Positions 33,086-43,974 of a stretch of 64,000 nt of DNA are shown here, piece by piece. The stretch's first letter is position 1. The number at the start of each line of letters is the position of its first letter. A program made the translations under genes and the position numbers. This DNA is from Bactrocera neohumeralis. Taxonomy: Eukaryota; Arthropoda; Insecta; Diptera; Tephritidae. Below the pieces are notes generated by a model. The model was not told the origin of the DNA, searched no databases, and saw nothing but the letters and a program-made list of their open reading frames with translations. The stretch covers positions 46,026,574 through 46,090,573 of the forward strand of contig NC_065921.1 in NCBI RefSeq assembly GCF_024586455.1, read 5' to 3'.

Positions 33086-33954
33086 TACTAATTTCTAATA
33101 GATTTGTATTTTTTTGTCTTGCAAAGTTACTTTTTCAAAAAAAGAAAATTTAAAGATTTTTTTTTGTGATTTATTTTGAAATCCATAATGAACCGTTGTT
33201 AGTCTACTTAAACTTGATTCATGGAAAGTTTTGCTCTGGTTACTTGTCGATTCTTCCTAAATCAAAACATGAAACCTGAATGCTTTCAAAAATACATATA
33301 CCGGTGAGTTTTACGTCTTTATCAACTCTTTTCCCTTCGCTTTTTAGTTAGATGCGTAGTGGCTTCTTCCCTTACAAAATCGTGAATTCTGCAGACCGGT
33401 TTCTAAAACATTGTGTTCAAGATTAGTGCAATTTAGGTAAGTAAAGTAAATGCAAGTGATGTTTATTTGAAATAATTATGGATTATTTTTCGGAAGCCTG
33501 AAAAGAATGGTGTGGCAAATAATTAATGACTTTATTGAGTTAAAATAATTGCTCTATCCAGCAAAATAAATGTGCCAACTTTAACTCTTCTGAAAGTATA
33601 TTTAATTCCATTATCGTATATTCGATTTGCATGTCCATTATACAACAAGAGGACACCAAAAAATGTAACTTACATAGTCAGTCATAACTACGTCATCAAA
33701 ATCATTATTCAACAAATTCACAAGATTTCGAAATATATTTAGTCGAAAGTTGTATTTTCATTAAAGGAACGCCAATATTAAGCCCAGAATGCTCTGTTAG
33801 GGATATGTAGGCCCCATAGTGGGAAAAATCGATGCAACCTAGATTTCAAACCCTCCTCCCGCCACGATGAATTCTTGGTATATCTATCGATTCAAAACTA
33901 TTTGAATTTTTGGCGTTAGCCTCACCCAGTATTTTCATGTTGAATTAAAACCCT
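33086..33954. other. No gene recognised
   Basis: AT-rich flank of the Harbinger element with no identified feature. Confidence 0.5.
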
Positions 33955-34167
33955 GGGCCCGAATCGCGGCATTCGTCATCGAGCGAGCTATTGTATCGAA
34001 ACAATTTTCGTGACATTTCGAGTAGCCGGACCGCCGCACTCGATACGAAGCGAATCTAAATTAGCTCACTGTAACAGCCCTGGCCTCTCTACAAATGGCA
34101 TTTACGAAGTGTCAAATTGTGAAATCAAAACAAAAGAAATCAAAACAAAAAAAGTTGTTGAAGCCGT

Positions 34168-34896
34168 GCTATATTTTTTTTATAAAGGTGAAATACTATT
34201 GTTTTTCTCAAAAGTGATGCATCCAATAATTTTTTTATATTCGTCTTCGGAATCTGAGGAAGAAAACGTGCAGCAAGTCATAAGGAACCGAATGCGAGAC
34301 AAAAACAATCCCTTGGCATTGCCGGAGGCAGCGTAAGGAATTAGAGTTGTGTACAAATTAATTTCAATTGCCTACATGTTTATATTTACAGCTTCAGGAA
34401 ACGGTTCAGACTCTCTAAAAGTGAATTTAACTACTTATTGGCTGAACTCAAATTTGAAGGGCATTTGTCAACCGCAGTGGCACCAATGATTCAACTGGGA
34501 GCGACTTTGTCCCTTTTGGCCAGTGTTGGCTACCAGCACTTGGTGGGAAATGACTTTTTGATAGGAATATGTCAAAGCACTATTTGCAAAATAATAAAAA
34601 ATGTAATCAGCGAAATGGAAACAAAGTTGTGCCCCCAATTTATTAAATTCGTGCCCGACATCTTTCGGAATGCACGAAATCGTTTGTTGAAAAATACAAA
34701 ATTCCTGGAGGTAAGATTAGCGCTTTTATTTTGAGTAAAATGTAGTGCTTTTAAAGCTGAAGCATACTTAACATATTTAAATATATGTTTATTCATGCAG
34801 TTATTGGATGTATTGATGGCACGCTCTGTGGGCTGCAAAAACCAACAGTAAATGAGCACATGTTCTTCAACAGGAAAGGATTTATTATTATTTGTA
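34168..34896 (+). pseudogene. Harbinger transposase (HARBI1-like), 5' half
   Basis: Three exons can be read: to 34332 (ending PLALPEAA), 34392-34710, and from 34801. The introns are 34333-34391 (GTAAGG...TTTACAG) and 34711-34800 (GTAAGA...TTCATGCAG). Motifs: FRKRFRLSKSEFNYLL, GICQSTICKIIKNVI (helix-turn-helix) and VIGCIDGTLCGLQKPTVNEH, with the first catalytic Asp in GCIDGT, then FFNRKG. A one-base frameshift near 34690 separates the frame of exon 2 from the IPG-VIG junction. The second and third catalytic residues are missing because the Myb-like gene begins right after 34900. Confidence 0.85.
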
Positions 34897-34904
34897 TGTA
34901 TATT

Positions 34905-36364
34905 TATTTATTTTTTTTTAAGGCTTCTAATTGTATTCGGTTAATTTGCAGTTCTATTGCTTTGACTTCCATACAAGCTTTGTGAGCGTCCTCTTTCATT
35001 TCCATCGACCTCTCCTTCAAAGCTATAAGCTTGTTTGGTTTTGCGCCTATACTCTGCTGGTAGCTTTCAAACGCGATCATGTTTTCTTTAATGAGGGCCA
35101 GCTTTTCATCGGCAGCATCCTGTTTGCTCCTCTTCGTAGCGATGCGACTAGTAGAGGGCTTCGGTGGAACGTCGTCTTCGCCACTGTATAAAAGCTCTGC
35201 CATAAGCTTTTCGAGAGACTCTTTTTCAGGGGTGGAGTTGCCAAAAGTTCTTACTTCTCCTAGGCCTTCTACCGCAACGTCCATGCCGGTAGCCTGAAGC
35301 AGTTGCTCCTCTGCTGTTGTTAGGTACTTTTCTTCGTAAGGACCACCACCAGTTCGCTGCTTCCACGCTTTGTTGAAAGACAACTTCTTTTTGACGTTGT
35401 GCTTTTGATCAGCAAATACCTAAGTGTATATGTACACTCAGTCCTTTTTTTACGCGACCTCTTTTTACGCTATTTAACGCTGTTATTTTTGCAGAATTTC
35501 TCACTTTAACGCGATTGCTTTTTTTCGTTTTTTGCTTGGTCTTCAACTTGCAGCAGAATTGGAAAATTATTTTGTAGCAAATGATACTGATGCCGAACGT
35601 GCATGAATTTTTCAAAAAGAATTGAGTGTCTGCATGTTAAGATATAAAGAACTACATCGGAATTTATTGGGTCCAAAAAGAAGCATTCAAACAAAATTAA
35701 CTGAATTTATGGAGCAAACTCAGTCGGAGACGCTAAGTCAATCAGAACGTCATTCCATAGTTCTTACTATTGATTCTGATACAAATTCTAGTGATATCAG
35801 TGCCGGCCATCAAAATAAGCCGCTAAAAATAATTTAAACTACGATTAATGACAGTGATTAAACAGCATTCAACGGGTTTTTCAATAAATATTGTTTTTGT
35901 TTTGTATTTTTTATTTTGTTATGAATGAATAAATCATGTCTGAAATTTGAAACTTATTGTATTGTTTTTGAATATTTTTTTGCGCGTATATTTTGTTATA
36001 CGCGATATTTTTTATATTCAGTTAATATTGGAAAACTAACCATTTTTAGGCGATTTTTCTTTTACGCGATTAGTGGCAGAACCGAAAATCGCGTAAAAAA
36101 AGGAACGGGGTGTATATAGAAAATAACATTTGTGTTAGTAAATTCGTTAAGACACTTATCAAAAGAAGAAATGCATGGAGATTTACGTACTTTCCGCCAA
36201 GACTTAGCATCTTTCATTGGTGGACCGGCCGCATTAAGCAGGACCGCCAAAGAGTCCTACAATTTATTGGCTGCAGCTTTGCCCTGACCACAATTCGGCA
36301 ACATATTTTTTGCCACATCTTGATACCGAAGCATGTATTCGGCCATTAATTTTTTTTGTCTCAT
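34905..36364 (-). pseudogene. Harbinger Myb/SANT-like partner protein
   Basis: Exon 1 (36364 to 36191) starts MRQKKLMAEYML and ends in SWRK. It contains one stop codon (after ANKL) in a position where Trp would fit. Exon 2 (35419 to 34905) continues in frame with VFADQKHNVKKKLSFNKAWK and RTGGGPYEE, then an acidic stretch and a Glu/Lys-rich C-terminal helix. WRKV is typical for these SANT-like proteins. In Harbinger elements this partner brings the transposase to the nucleus and to the ends. The intron (35420-36190) is GTACGTAA...ACTTAG and holds the pogo element. Confidence 0.8.
35435..36112 (+). mobile_element. pogo-like element inserted in the Myb-like intron
   Basis: The left end CACTCAGTCCTTTTTTTACG and the complement of the right end CACCCCGTTCCTTTTTTTTA are imperfect inverted repeats, with ACGCGA next. 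TA stands directly outside both ends (35433-35434 and 36113-36114), the duplication used by pogo/Tc1/mariner. A frame at 35622-35837 (CMLRYKELHRNLLGPKRSIQ) resembles the end of a pogo-type protein but no catalytic domain remains. It lies only 15 bp from the splice acceptor. Confidence 0.8.
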
Positions 36365-36576
36365 GTTGATTTTATTAACATTTGTCCTAAAAAAGGATTA
36401 TATTTATAAAATAGTCAATAGCATAAACGTTAACTTACATTTTATTTGATTTTTTCTGAGTAGACTAACGACGTTTGAAATCTTTTGAACTAACGATTGC
36501 AAATTATCAATCGATTGACATTTCGTTAAGTTCGTTTGAATTACAACTCGTTATCGAATAACAGAATGTCAAATTT

Positions 36577-36667
36577 CGAACGAGTGTACTCGATAACGAG
36601 TGTCGCAATCCGAAAACTGGAAATTTCGAACAATTTTACTCGTTCACGAATGCCGCGATTCGGGCCC
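36577..36667. repeat. Subterminal tandem repeat of the Harbinger right end
   Basis: Two units: TTCGAACGAGTGTACTCG (about 36577) with CGCAATCCGAAAACTGG, and TTCGAACAATTTTACTCG (about 36627) with CGCGATTCGGGCCCTGG. The outer unit is the terminal repeat itself, so the end has been duplicated inward. Confidence 0.65.
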
Positions 36668-37164
36668 TGGTAAATATATACTAGCAATCGTTTTTAATAA
36701 AATTCTATCAAGCCTTAAAAATTTCAATATTTCCAAACAAGTTTTGAATGTGTTCAAAATATAAGAAAATAACCACCAGGTTTATTTATTATTATAATTT
36801 AGCTGAAGTATTGAATTTTTATTTATTGGACATATTGGAAAACATAGCCTATCATTAAAAACTAAAAAGGAGAAAGACTATCTAAACAATATGTATCTAA
36901 GAGAAAACCTCTAAAAATATTCAAATTTTTTTTTTCGGCCGAACACCATTCATCACCCATTTTGTGTTTTTTTTTAATAATCAAATTAAATAATAGTAAA
37001 TTACAATTCATTGTACCCAACTAAGCCAATTAGGCAATGTAATCAAATACTAATTATGTTAATAATTCAACTGATAAAAAACCGCTGTCTTGATATACCG
37101 ATAATTTCCTAACACGTAAATTTTATGGTGTAGTCAAAGGGTGTAAGGGTCAAACCACAACCAT
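36668..37164. other. No gene recognised
   Basis: AT-rich spacer between the Harbinger element and RTE copy 4. Confidence 0.5.
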
Positions 37165-38998
37165 TCTTCTTCTTCTTAATTGGCGTAGACACCGCTTACG
37201 CGATTATAGCCGAGTTAACAACAGAGCGCCAGTCGTTTCTTCTTTTCGCTACGTGGCGCCAAATGGATATTCCAGGCGAAGCCAGGTCCTTCTCGACTTG
37301 GTCCTTGTAACGGAGTGGAGGTCTTCCTCTTCTCCTGCTTCCCCCGGCGGGTACTGCGTCGAATACTTTCAGAGCGGGAGTGTTTTCGTCCATCCGGACA
37401 ACATGACCTAGCCAGCGTAGCCGCTATCTTTTAATTCGCTGAACTATGTATGTCAATGTCGTCGTATATCTCGTACAGCTCATCGTTCCATCGAATGCGA
37501 TATTCGCCGTGGCCAACGCGCAAAGGAAACTCGAAAACTCGTAACGTCGACTCATCGGTTACTGTCATCGTCCAAGCCTCTGCACCATATAGCAGGACGG
37601 GAATTATGATCGACTTATAGAGTTTGGCTTTTGTTCGTCGAGAGAGGACTTTACTTTTCAATTGCCTACTCAGTCCGAAGTAGCACCTGTTGGCAAGAGT
37701 TATCCTGCCTTGGATTTCCAGGCTGACTTTGTTGGTGGTGTTTATGCTGGTTCCCAAATATTCGAAACTACTCACAACTTCAAAGTTATGACTGTCAACA
37801 GTGACGTGAGTGCCAAGTCGCGAGTGCGAGTGCGAAGTTTCGTTTTGCCTTCGTTCACTGCCAGACCCATTTTCTGTGCTTCCTTGTCTAGCCTGGAGAA
37901 AGCAGAACTAACGGCGCGGGTGTTGAGGCCGATGATATCAATATCATCGGCATACGCCAGCAGCTGTACACTCTTATAAAAGATTGTACCTGCTCGATTA
38001 AGTTCTGCAGCTCGAATTATTTTCTCCAGCAGCAGATCGAAGAAGTCGACTTGTCTGAAACCTCGTTTGGTATCGAACGGCTCAGAGAGGTCCTTCCCGA
38101 TCCTGACGGAGCTTTTCGGGTTGCTCAACGTCAGCTTACACAGCCGTATTAGTTTTACGGGGATACCAAATTCAGACATCGCGGAATAAAGGGAACTCCT
38201 TTCCGTGCTGTCGAAAGCAGCTTTGAAATCGACGAAGAGGTGGTGTGTATCGATTCTCCTTTCACGGGTCTTTTCCAAGATTTGGCACATGGTGAATATC
38301 TGGTCGGTTGTTGATTTGCCAGGTCTAAAACCACACTGATAAGGTTCAATCAGTTTGTTGACGGTGGGCTTTAATCTCTCACACAATACGCTCGATAGAA
38401 CCTTATATGGGATGTTGAGGAGGCTAATCCCACGGTAGTTGGCGCAGATTGTGGGGTCTCCTTTTTAATGGATGGGGCAGAGCACACTTAAATTCCAATC
38501 GTTGTGCATGCTTTCGTCCGACCATATTTTACAAAGAAGCCGATGCGTGCTTCTTATCAGTTCATCGCCGCCGTGTTTGCATAGCTCGGCCGGTAATCCA
38601 TCGGCCCCCGCCGCTTTGTTGTTCTTCAAGCGGGTAATTGCTGTTCGAACTTCTTCATGGTCGGGCAATGGAACGTCTACTCCATCGTCATCCATTGGGG
38701 AATCGGGTTCGCCTTCTATTGGCGTTGTGCATTCACTGCTATTCAGCAGGCTGGAGAAGTGTTCCCTCCATAATTTAAGTATACTCTGGGCATCGGTGAC
38801 TAGATCACATTTGGGGGTTCTACAAGAGTATGCTCCGCATGCCGCATTTTTTCGTAGAATTTTCGAGCCTTACTCCTGTCGGCCAGCTTATGAAGCTCTT
38901 CGTACTCACGAATTTTGGCCTCTTTCTTTTTCTGTCTGAAAATGCGTCTCACTTCCCTCTTCAAACCAATGGTTTCGGTTGTTGCTGTACGTAAGGAG
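37165..38998 (-). mobile_element. RTE-type LINE, copy 4, 5'-truncated
   Basis: The AAG tail is at 37165-37176 (minus), and the element breaks off in the linker after the endonuclease (GCTGTACGTAAGGAG). A deletion near 38965 removes several hundred bases relative to copies 1 and 3, and smaller ones affect the RT. The remaining order matches the other copies. Confidence 0.85.
37196..38695 (-). pseudogene. RTE reverse transcriptase (copy 4)
   Basis: Minus-strand pieces: 38465-38695 (NNKAAGADGLPAEL); 37772-38386 (FVDFKAAFDSTERS with the first catalytic Asp; a small deletion in GFRQ--DFFDLLLEKI; AYADDIDIIGLN with YADD); 37431-37775 (YLGTSINTTNKVSLEI) and 37196-37393 (C-terminal PALKVFDAVPAGGS). 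The catalytic box is present but the neighbouring motif has lost residues, and three frame changes are needed. Confidence 0.85.
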
Positions 38999-39887
38999 TA
39001 AATTGTTTTTGAAAATATAAATTCATGGTAGATTGAAACACATACGAAACGAAAAACAAATATTAAAAGAAAAATAATTTCCGGTCAAACCAAAGTTGGG
39101 AAAAGGAATATTAATCGATTATGTTGATTTTCGGCAAAACTACGAGCCCTATAGAAAAAAGTTATATGGCAATATTGTTGGTAATGAAAGGATATATGTA
39201 TATCTTTTGCAGACTTTTTTTTACGTAACCTCAAAGTTTATGTTAAAAACTCCCATAACAAGTCATTTCATACTCATAGTTGCGTCATCTATATTTATAT
39301 CGTACAAAGAATTGTTATTCTTTTACAAAAATTTGTAGAAATGCGGGTACCCACATATCAATATGTAGGCACGTAAGACTAGATCAAATGAAAACATTAT
39401 TAGAAGTTTCGCACGCGAGGTCACAATTGAAATACTTTTTAGTTTTGTAATAAAAATAAACAAAACTTAATAGGATATTTCATATAAAAAACGAAGTCCG
39501 ATTAATTTAAAGAAAAAAAATTTAACAATGCTAGTGACCTCTTCTGCTACAGCAGATTCCCCAACTTCGCTTCATTTACCAGATGTACCTTGACCGCTGT
39601 GTCTTCTAAAAATGTCACTTATACGCAAGGTCTAACAGTTTGTACCCTTTCACATTTTCGCTTCTTTTCGTTAGGATTCAGATAGCCACATTGTACGGCT
39701 TTGCAAAAAAAAAAAAAATATATATCTTCAGAAAATTACCTACAGTAGATTATTTCAGATATTTTGTGTCACTCATTGAATATGTGGTGTATTTGTTTTG
39801 TTGTCAGAATTTTGAGATAGGTGTGTTATTTGGATATCTTGCGCAGATGGGCATTCTTAAGCATTTTCAATGTATTACTTTACTCTT
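38999..39887. other. No gene recognised
   Basis: AT-rich sequence; open frames at 39096-39338 and 39640-39942 have no family I know. Confidence 0.5.
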
Positions 39888-40960
39888 TTTATACTCTCGC
39901 AACAATGTTGCTAACGAGAGTATTATAGTTTTGTTCACATAACGGTTGTTTGTAAGTCCTAAAACTAAAAGAGTCAGATATAGGGTTATATATACCAAAG
40001 TGATCAGGGCGACGAGTAGAGTCGAAATCCGGATGTCTGTCTGTCCGTCCGTCCGTCTGTCCGTCCGTGCAAGCTGTAACTTGAGTAAAAGTTGAGATAT
40101 CATGATGAAACTTGGTACACGTATTCCTTGGCTCCATAAGAAGGTTAAGTTCGAAGATGGGCAAAATCGGCCCACTGCCACGCCCACAAAATGGCGGAAA
40201 CCGAAAACCTATGAAGTGTCATAACTAAGCCATAAATACAGATATTAAAGTGAAATTTGGCACAAAGGATCGCATTAGGGAGGGGCATATTTGGACGTAA
40301 TTTTTTTGGAAAAGTGGGCGTGACCCCGGCCCTGACTAAGGGGCGAGTTTTTTGTACATGTCTCGGAAACTACTATAGCTATGTCAACCAAAGTCTACAG
40401 AGTCGGTTTCTTCAAGCATTTCCATATACAGTTTAAAAATGGAAGAAATCGGATAATAACCACGCCCCCCTCCCATACAAAAGTTATGTTGAAAATCACT
40501 AAAAGTGCGTTAACCGACTAACAAAAAACGTCAGAAACACTAAATTTTACAGAAGAAATGGTAGAAGGAAGCTGCACCCAGGCTTTTTTTAAAAATTGAA
40601 AATGTGCGTGGCGTCGCCCACTTATGGACCAAAAACCATATCTCAGGAACTACTCAACCGATTTCAATGAAATTCGGTATATAATATTTTCTTAACACCC
40701 TAATGACATGTACGAAATATGGGTGAAATCGGTTCACAACCACGCCTTCTTCCAATATAACGCTATTTTGAATTCCATCTGAAGCCTTCTCTGTATAATA
40801 TATACATTAGGAACCAATGATGATAGCGGAATAAAACTTTACAAAAATTCGGTATTTGAAAAATATGTAAATGACGTATAATGAAATCTCGATTATCACT
40901 TTATCATGCGAGAGTATAAAATGTTCGGTGACACCCGAACTTAGCCCTTCCTTACTTGTT
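39888..40960 (+). repeat. DINE-1/mini-me-like repeat (copy A1)
   Basis: About 1.07 kb. It starts with a hairpin (TACTCTCGCAAC AAT GTTGC, then GAGAGTA) and contains a (GTCY)n microsatellite at 40035-40070. It ends with GCGAGAGTATAAAATGTTCG, the imperfect palindrome GTTCGGTGACACCCGAAC and TTAGCCCTTCCTTACTTGTT. A start hairpin plus a GTCY microsatellite is the published hallmark of mini-me/DINE-1 elements, which are related to Helitrons. Copies A2 and A3 are very similar. Confidence 0.75.
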
Positions 40961-42603
40961 GTATAATGCCTTCAACCACTTAATATATATTTACTGATCA
41001 TTCATGCTGATAACCCTTTCATATAGCAGTCATTTTATTTTGAACCCATTTCGACGCTTTTTAACACGTTCACTCTAAAGTACATATATATATGTATATA
41101 TCTATGTGTTCGTCTACAAGTGTAAACTAATAAATAGCATATCTACTTCAAATTAAATCCGACACATGATTTTAACTCAAATGTTGGCGACCCTTTTCAA
41201 AATTTGCAATTTTGTACACATTCATATTTGCTTACTGATAAAAATAAAATACATAAATACTCTCCTGTGGTATCTTCTATTAAACACACTCCCACACACA
41301 CTTTATATTAGTCAACTTCTTAGCATACAAAAGCAAATTGCATATTTCGTTGTCTTGTTGCTCTTGATTTATTGCACATGTTGTGTTATTAGAAATATCG
41401 CTAGATAAATCATTAATCAAATTATAAACCAATGGCGCCCAAAAGTTTGAACGGAGTAGAATGTTTACATATTAAGCTCCCATATATCTACATCTTGTAA
41501 TATAAAGATTTTCGAACTTCCAGGAGACTTTATGCTGGATATATTGGTCAGCATGTGAGTTATCTCAATCAATGAAAGTTACAGAACATTATGAGTATCA
41601 TAACAGTATATCATGGTGTCTGAAATAGATACAATATTACCCGGATTTTCGAACATCCAGCTGACTTTGCTCTATACCATTGGTGACTGTATGTGAAGTA
41701 CCTTTCTCAAACCCAGTAACCATTTTTAAGCTTCTCTCAAAAAAGTAATTTTTCGGTGACCTCTATATCTTTGAGCTGGATCCTCCGAAATTAAAAAAAC
41801 TAAACTAATTTCATTAAAGTAATGTAAAATCGGTCACCGACTTTGAAAACATCATTAAAAAAAAAACCGCGTACAAAATTTAGATTGCACTTATATAGGA
41901 TAGGAAATGCCTTTTTAAATTAGCGAGTAACTTCGAAAATATTCACCGGAACAATATAAAATGATCTGTGTATATTTTCAAATATATGTATGTACATTAA
42001 GAAAATAAAATTTAAAAAATCGTTTTTTTGAAAATTCTAACTGTATTTAACCCCATAAAAGTGCTATTCATTCAAAGTTTTATGATGATATACTGATTGG
42101 TTCTGGATTTGTGTACTAGAAAGTGAAAGAATCATATGGAATCTAAAGTTGTGTTTTTGGGAAATATCTGACATATTTAGTTAGTGAGTTATCGCATTCA
42201 TCAAAACCGATATTTAGAGAGTGGGAGCGTTTTTACCCTGCTGCAAGAATATAAAAATTTATAAAGCTCATACTTGTCTAGTTATTTTTTAGTGTGGTTT
42301 GCACACACACAACCTATTGCTAATACGTATGCATACAAGGTTCGGTGCTTTGCGTAACGAGTTCCCAGAGCGTAATAGTCGCCAAATATATTTGTTGGTT
42401 TTTATGTCACTTTCCATCGTTATTAAAGCTTATATGGGAAAGTTGTTTATTATAGGCGTGAGTAGCTGCACTAGTGGAGGCATCTCCATACAGCAGATAG
42501 GTTTAGTCTCAGTTGTCGATGAGAAAGTTGAGATAGGGTAATTGCTGATTAAATTTAAGTATTTCTTTTATAATCGGTTTAATTCTAAGTTAAGTTGACA
42601 CAA
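40961..42603. other. No gene; scattered repeat fragments
   Basis: The only recognisable pieces are GGATTTTCGAACATCCAGCT at 41652, also present near 61561, and CTTCCAGGAGACTTTATG. Both seem to be decayed DINE-like sequence. There is a (TA)-rich run around 41088-41100. Confidence 0.45.
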
Positions 42604-43090
42604 TAAATAGTAAACTAAAAAAAATAAGAAAAAATTTTATCTTCGGTTGCCAACTACAATTATAAAACTTTCCCTATTAGAATGTGATTTTAATTGGTCT
42701 GTTTGTATAGCAGCTATATGCAATAGCAATCCGATCTAAACAATTTCTTTGGAGATTGCATCATTGCCTTAAGCAAAAACTTTCTGAAAGATATCTTGTA
42801 AGAGAAAAATTTTTCCATACCAATCGATAGTTAAGTTTGTATGTCAATTGAATTCTGTAGTGGTCTGATATTGGTGGTTGCAATAAATGAGCAGCTTTTT
42901 GGTGCGGAAAAGAGTGTAAGGTTTCGGATCTTATTCTAAATCCTATATATTAGGACAGGCGGACGTATGAATAGGTGAACAAGGATAAATTGACTTATCT
43001 CGTCGCGGTGATTATTTGTATATTTACTTTATGGGGTCTCTAACCTTTCCTGTTGGGTGTTACAAGCTAGTAAACTCTTATTTTCTTTAA
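42604..43090 (+). repeat. DINE-like family B, decayed copy
   Basis: Contains GTATAGCAGCTATATGCAAT, AATGAGCAGCTTTTTGG and TTATGGGGTCTCTAACCTTT, in the same order as 32593-33085. Confidence 0.6.
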
Positions 43091-43974
43091 GCAGTCAAAG
43101 CAACAAATCCGTTATACTTCTTATTATCATTCATGAGGCGCAGGTATTCAGCTTCTATTGAATTGTGAAATTCTTGGTATTATTATAAACACATGTTTTT
43201 TTTTCGCATGTGTCTTTTTGAATGTATGTATGTCTATGGCACATTTGTAAACTCTCAACAATTATTGAATTTGATTTATGGGAAAGAAATTGAGTGGAAG
43301 GAAGTATTAAGAACTAATTTGTACTTTGTGAAAGTGTGGTTTTAAATTTGAGTAACTGCTCATTAGAATCACGACATATTAGGCAGTTGATATTTTAATC
43401 GTAGAGTAGACAGAGAGCGTTGAAGGTACATTTTTGGAAATGGAAGTTTAAACATCTTATATATTTATCAGCGATATACCTTTAATTCAGCCGGATTTTC
43501 TGTAATTCTTTATAAAAATGCTTTGTATTTAATGCGTCCTGATGAAGTTTTCTGGTAGTAAATTTTCTGAAATATATTTAATTCTACTTCGCCTTAAGAA
43601 ATCGTTTTATTAATATTTCTATTAATATCTAAGTATTCCAAAAAAGAGGTCAACACGACTTTTTATGATTATAAATTTTAATTACTATACATAAGCCAAC
43701 AATTTCTTTAATAGATTGACTTACACTGTGGGCAAATACAGTAAGAGTTTTTATTTTAAAACCACTAAAAGCATCCCTTTTCTTTTTCCCATACAAACGA
43801 ATGAATGTTTGTTTGTTAGTAACGCTAATGCTCGAAAACGGCATACAATTTTTTTTCAATTATTTCAATCGTTAAAATGTGTCATTTGCTTTCTTTATTC
43901 TGGCTTTAAAAAAAAAAAAATTATTCAGTGAAAACGTTAAGTGTGTTTCACACAAAGTGATCAATTACAGATTG
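43091..43974. other. No gene recognised
   Basis: AT-rich sequence upstream of the Helitron remnant. Its true 5' end (a TC start) could not be located here. Confidence 0.5.

Larger units (their letters stand above)
33955..36667. mobile_element. PIF/Harbinger DNA transposon, internally deleted
   Basis: The terminal inverted repeat GGGCCCGAATCGCGGCATTC is perfect at both ends (33955 plus, 36667 minus). It contains the two genes typical for this superfamily, facing each other: a Harbinger transposase (plus, about 34200-34896) and a Myb/SANT-like protein (minus, 34905-36364). The C-terminal half of the transposase is deleted. A pogo-like element is inserted in the Myb-like gene. The 3-bp duplication expected for the family could not be assigned. 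Confidence 0.88.
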
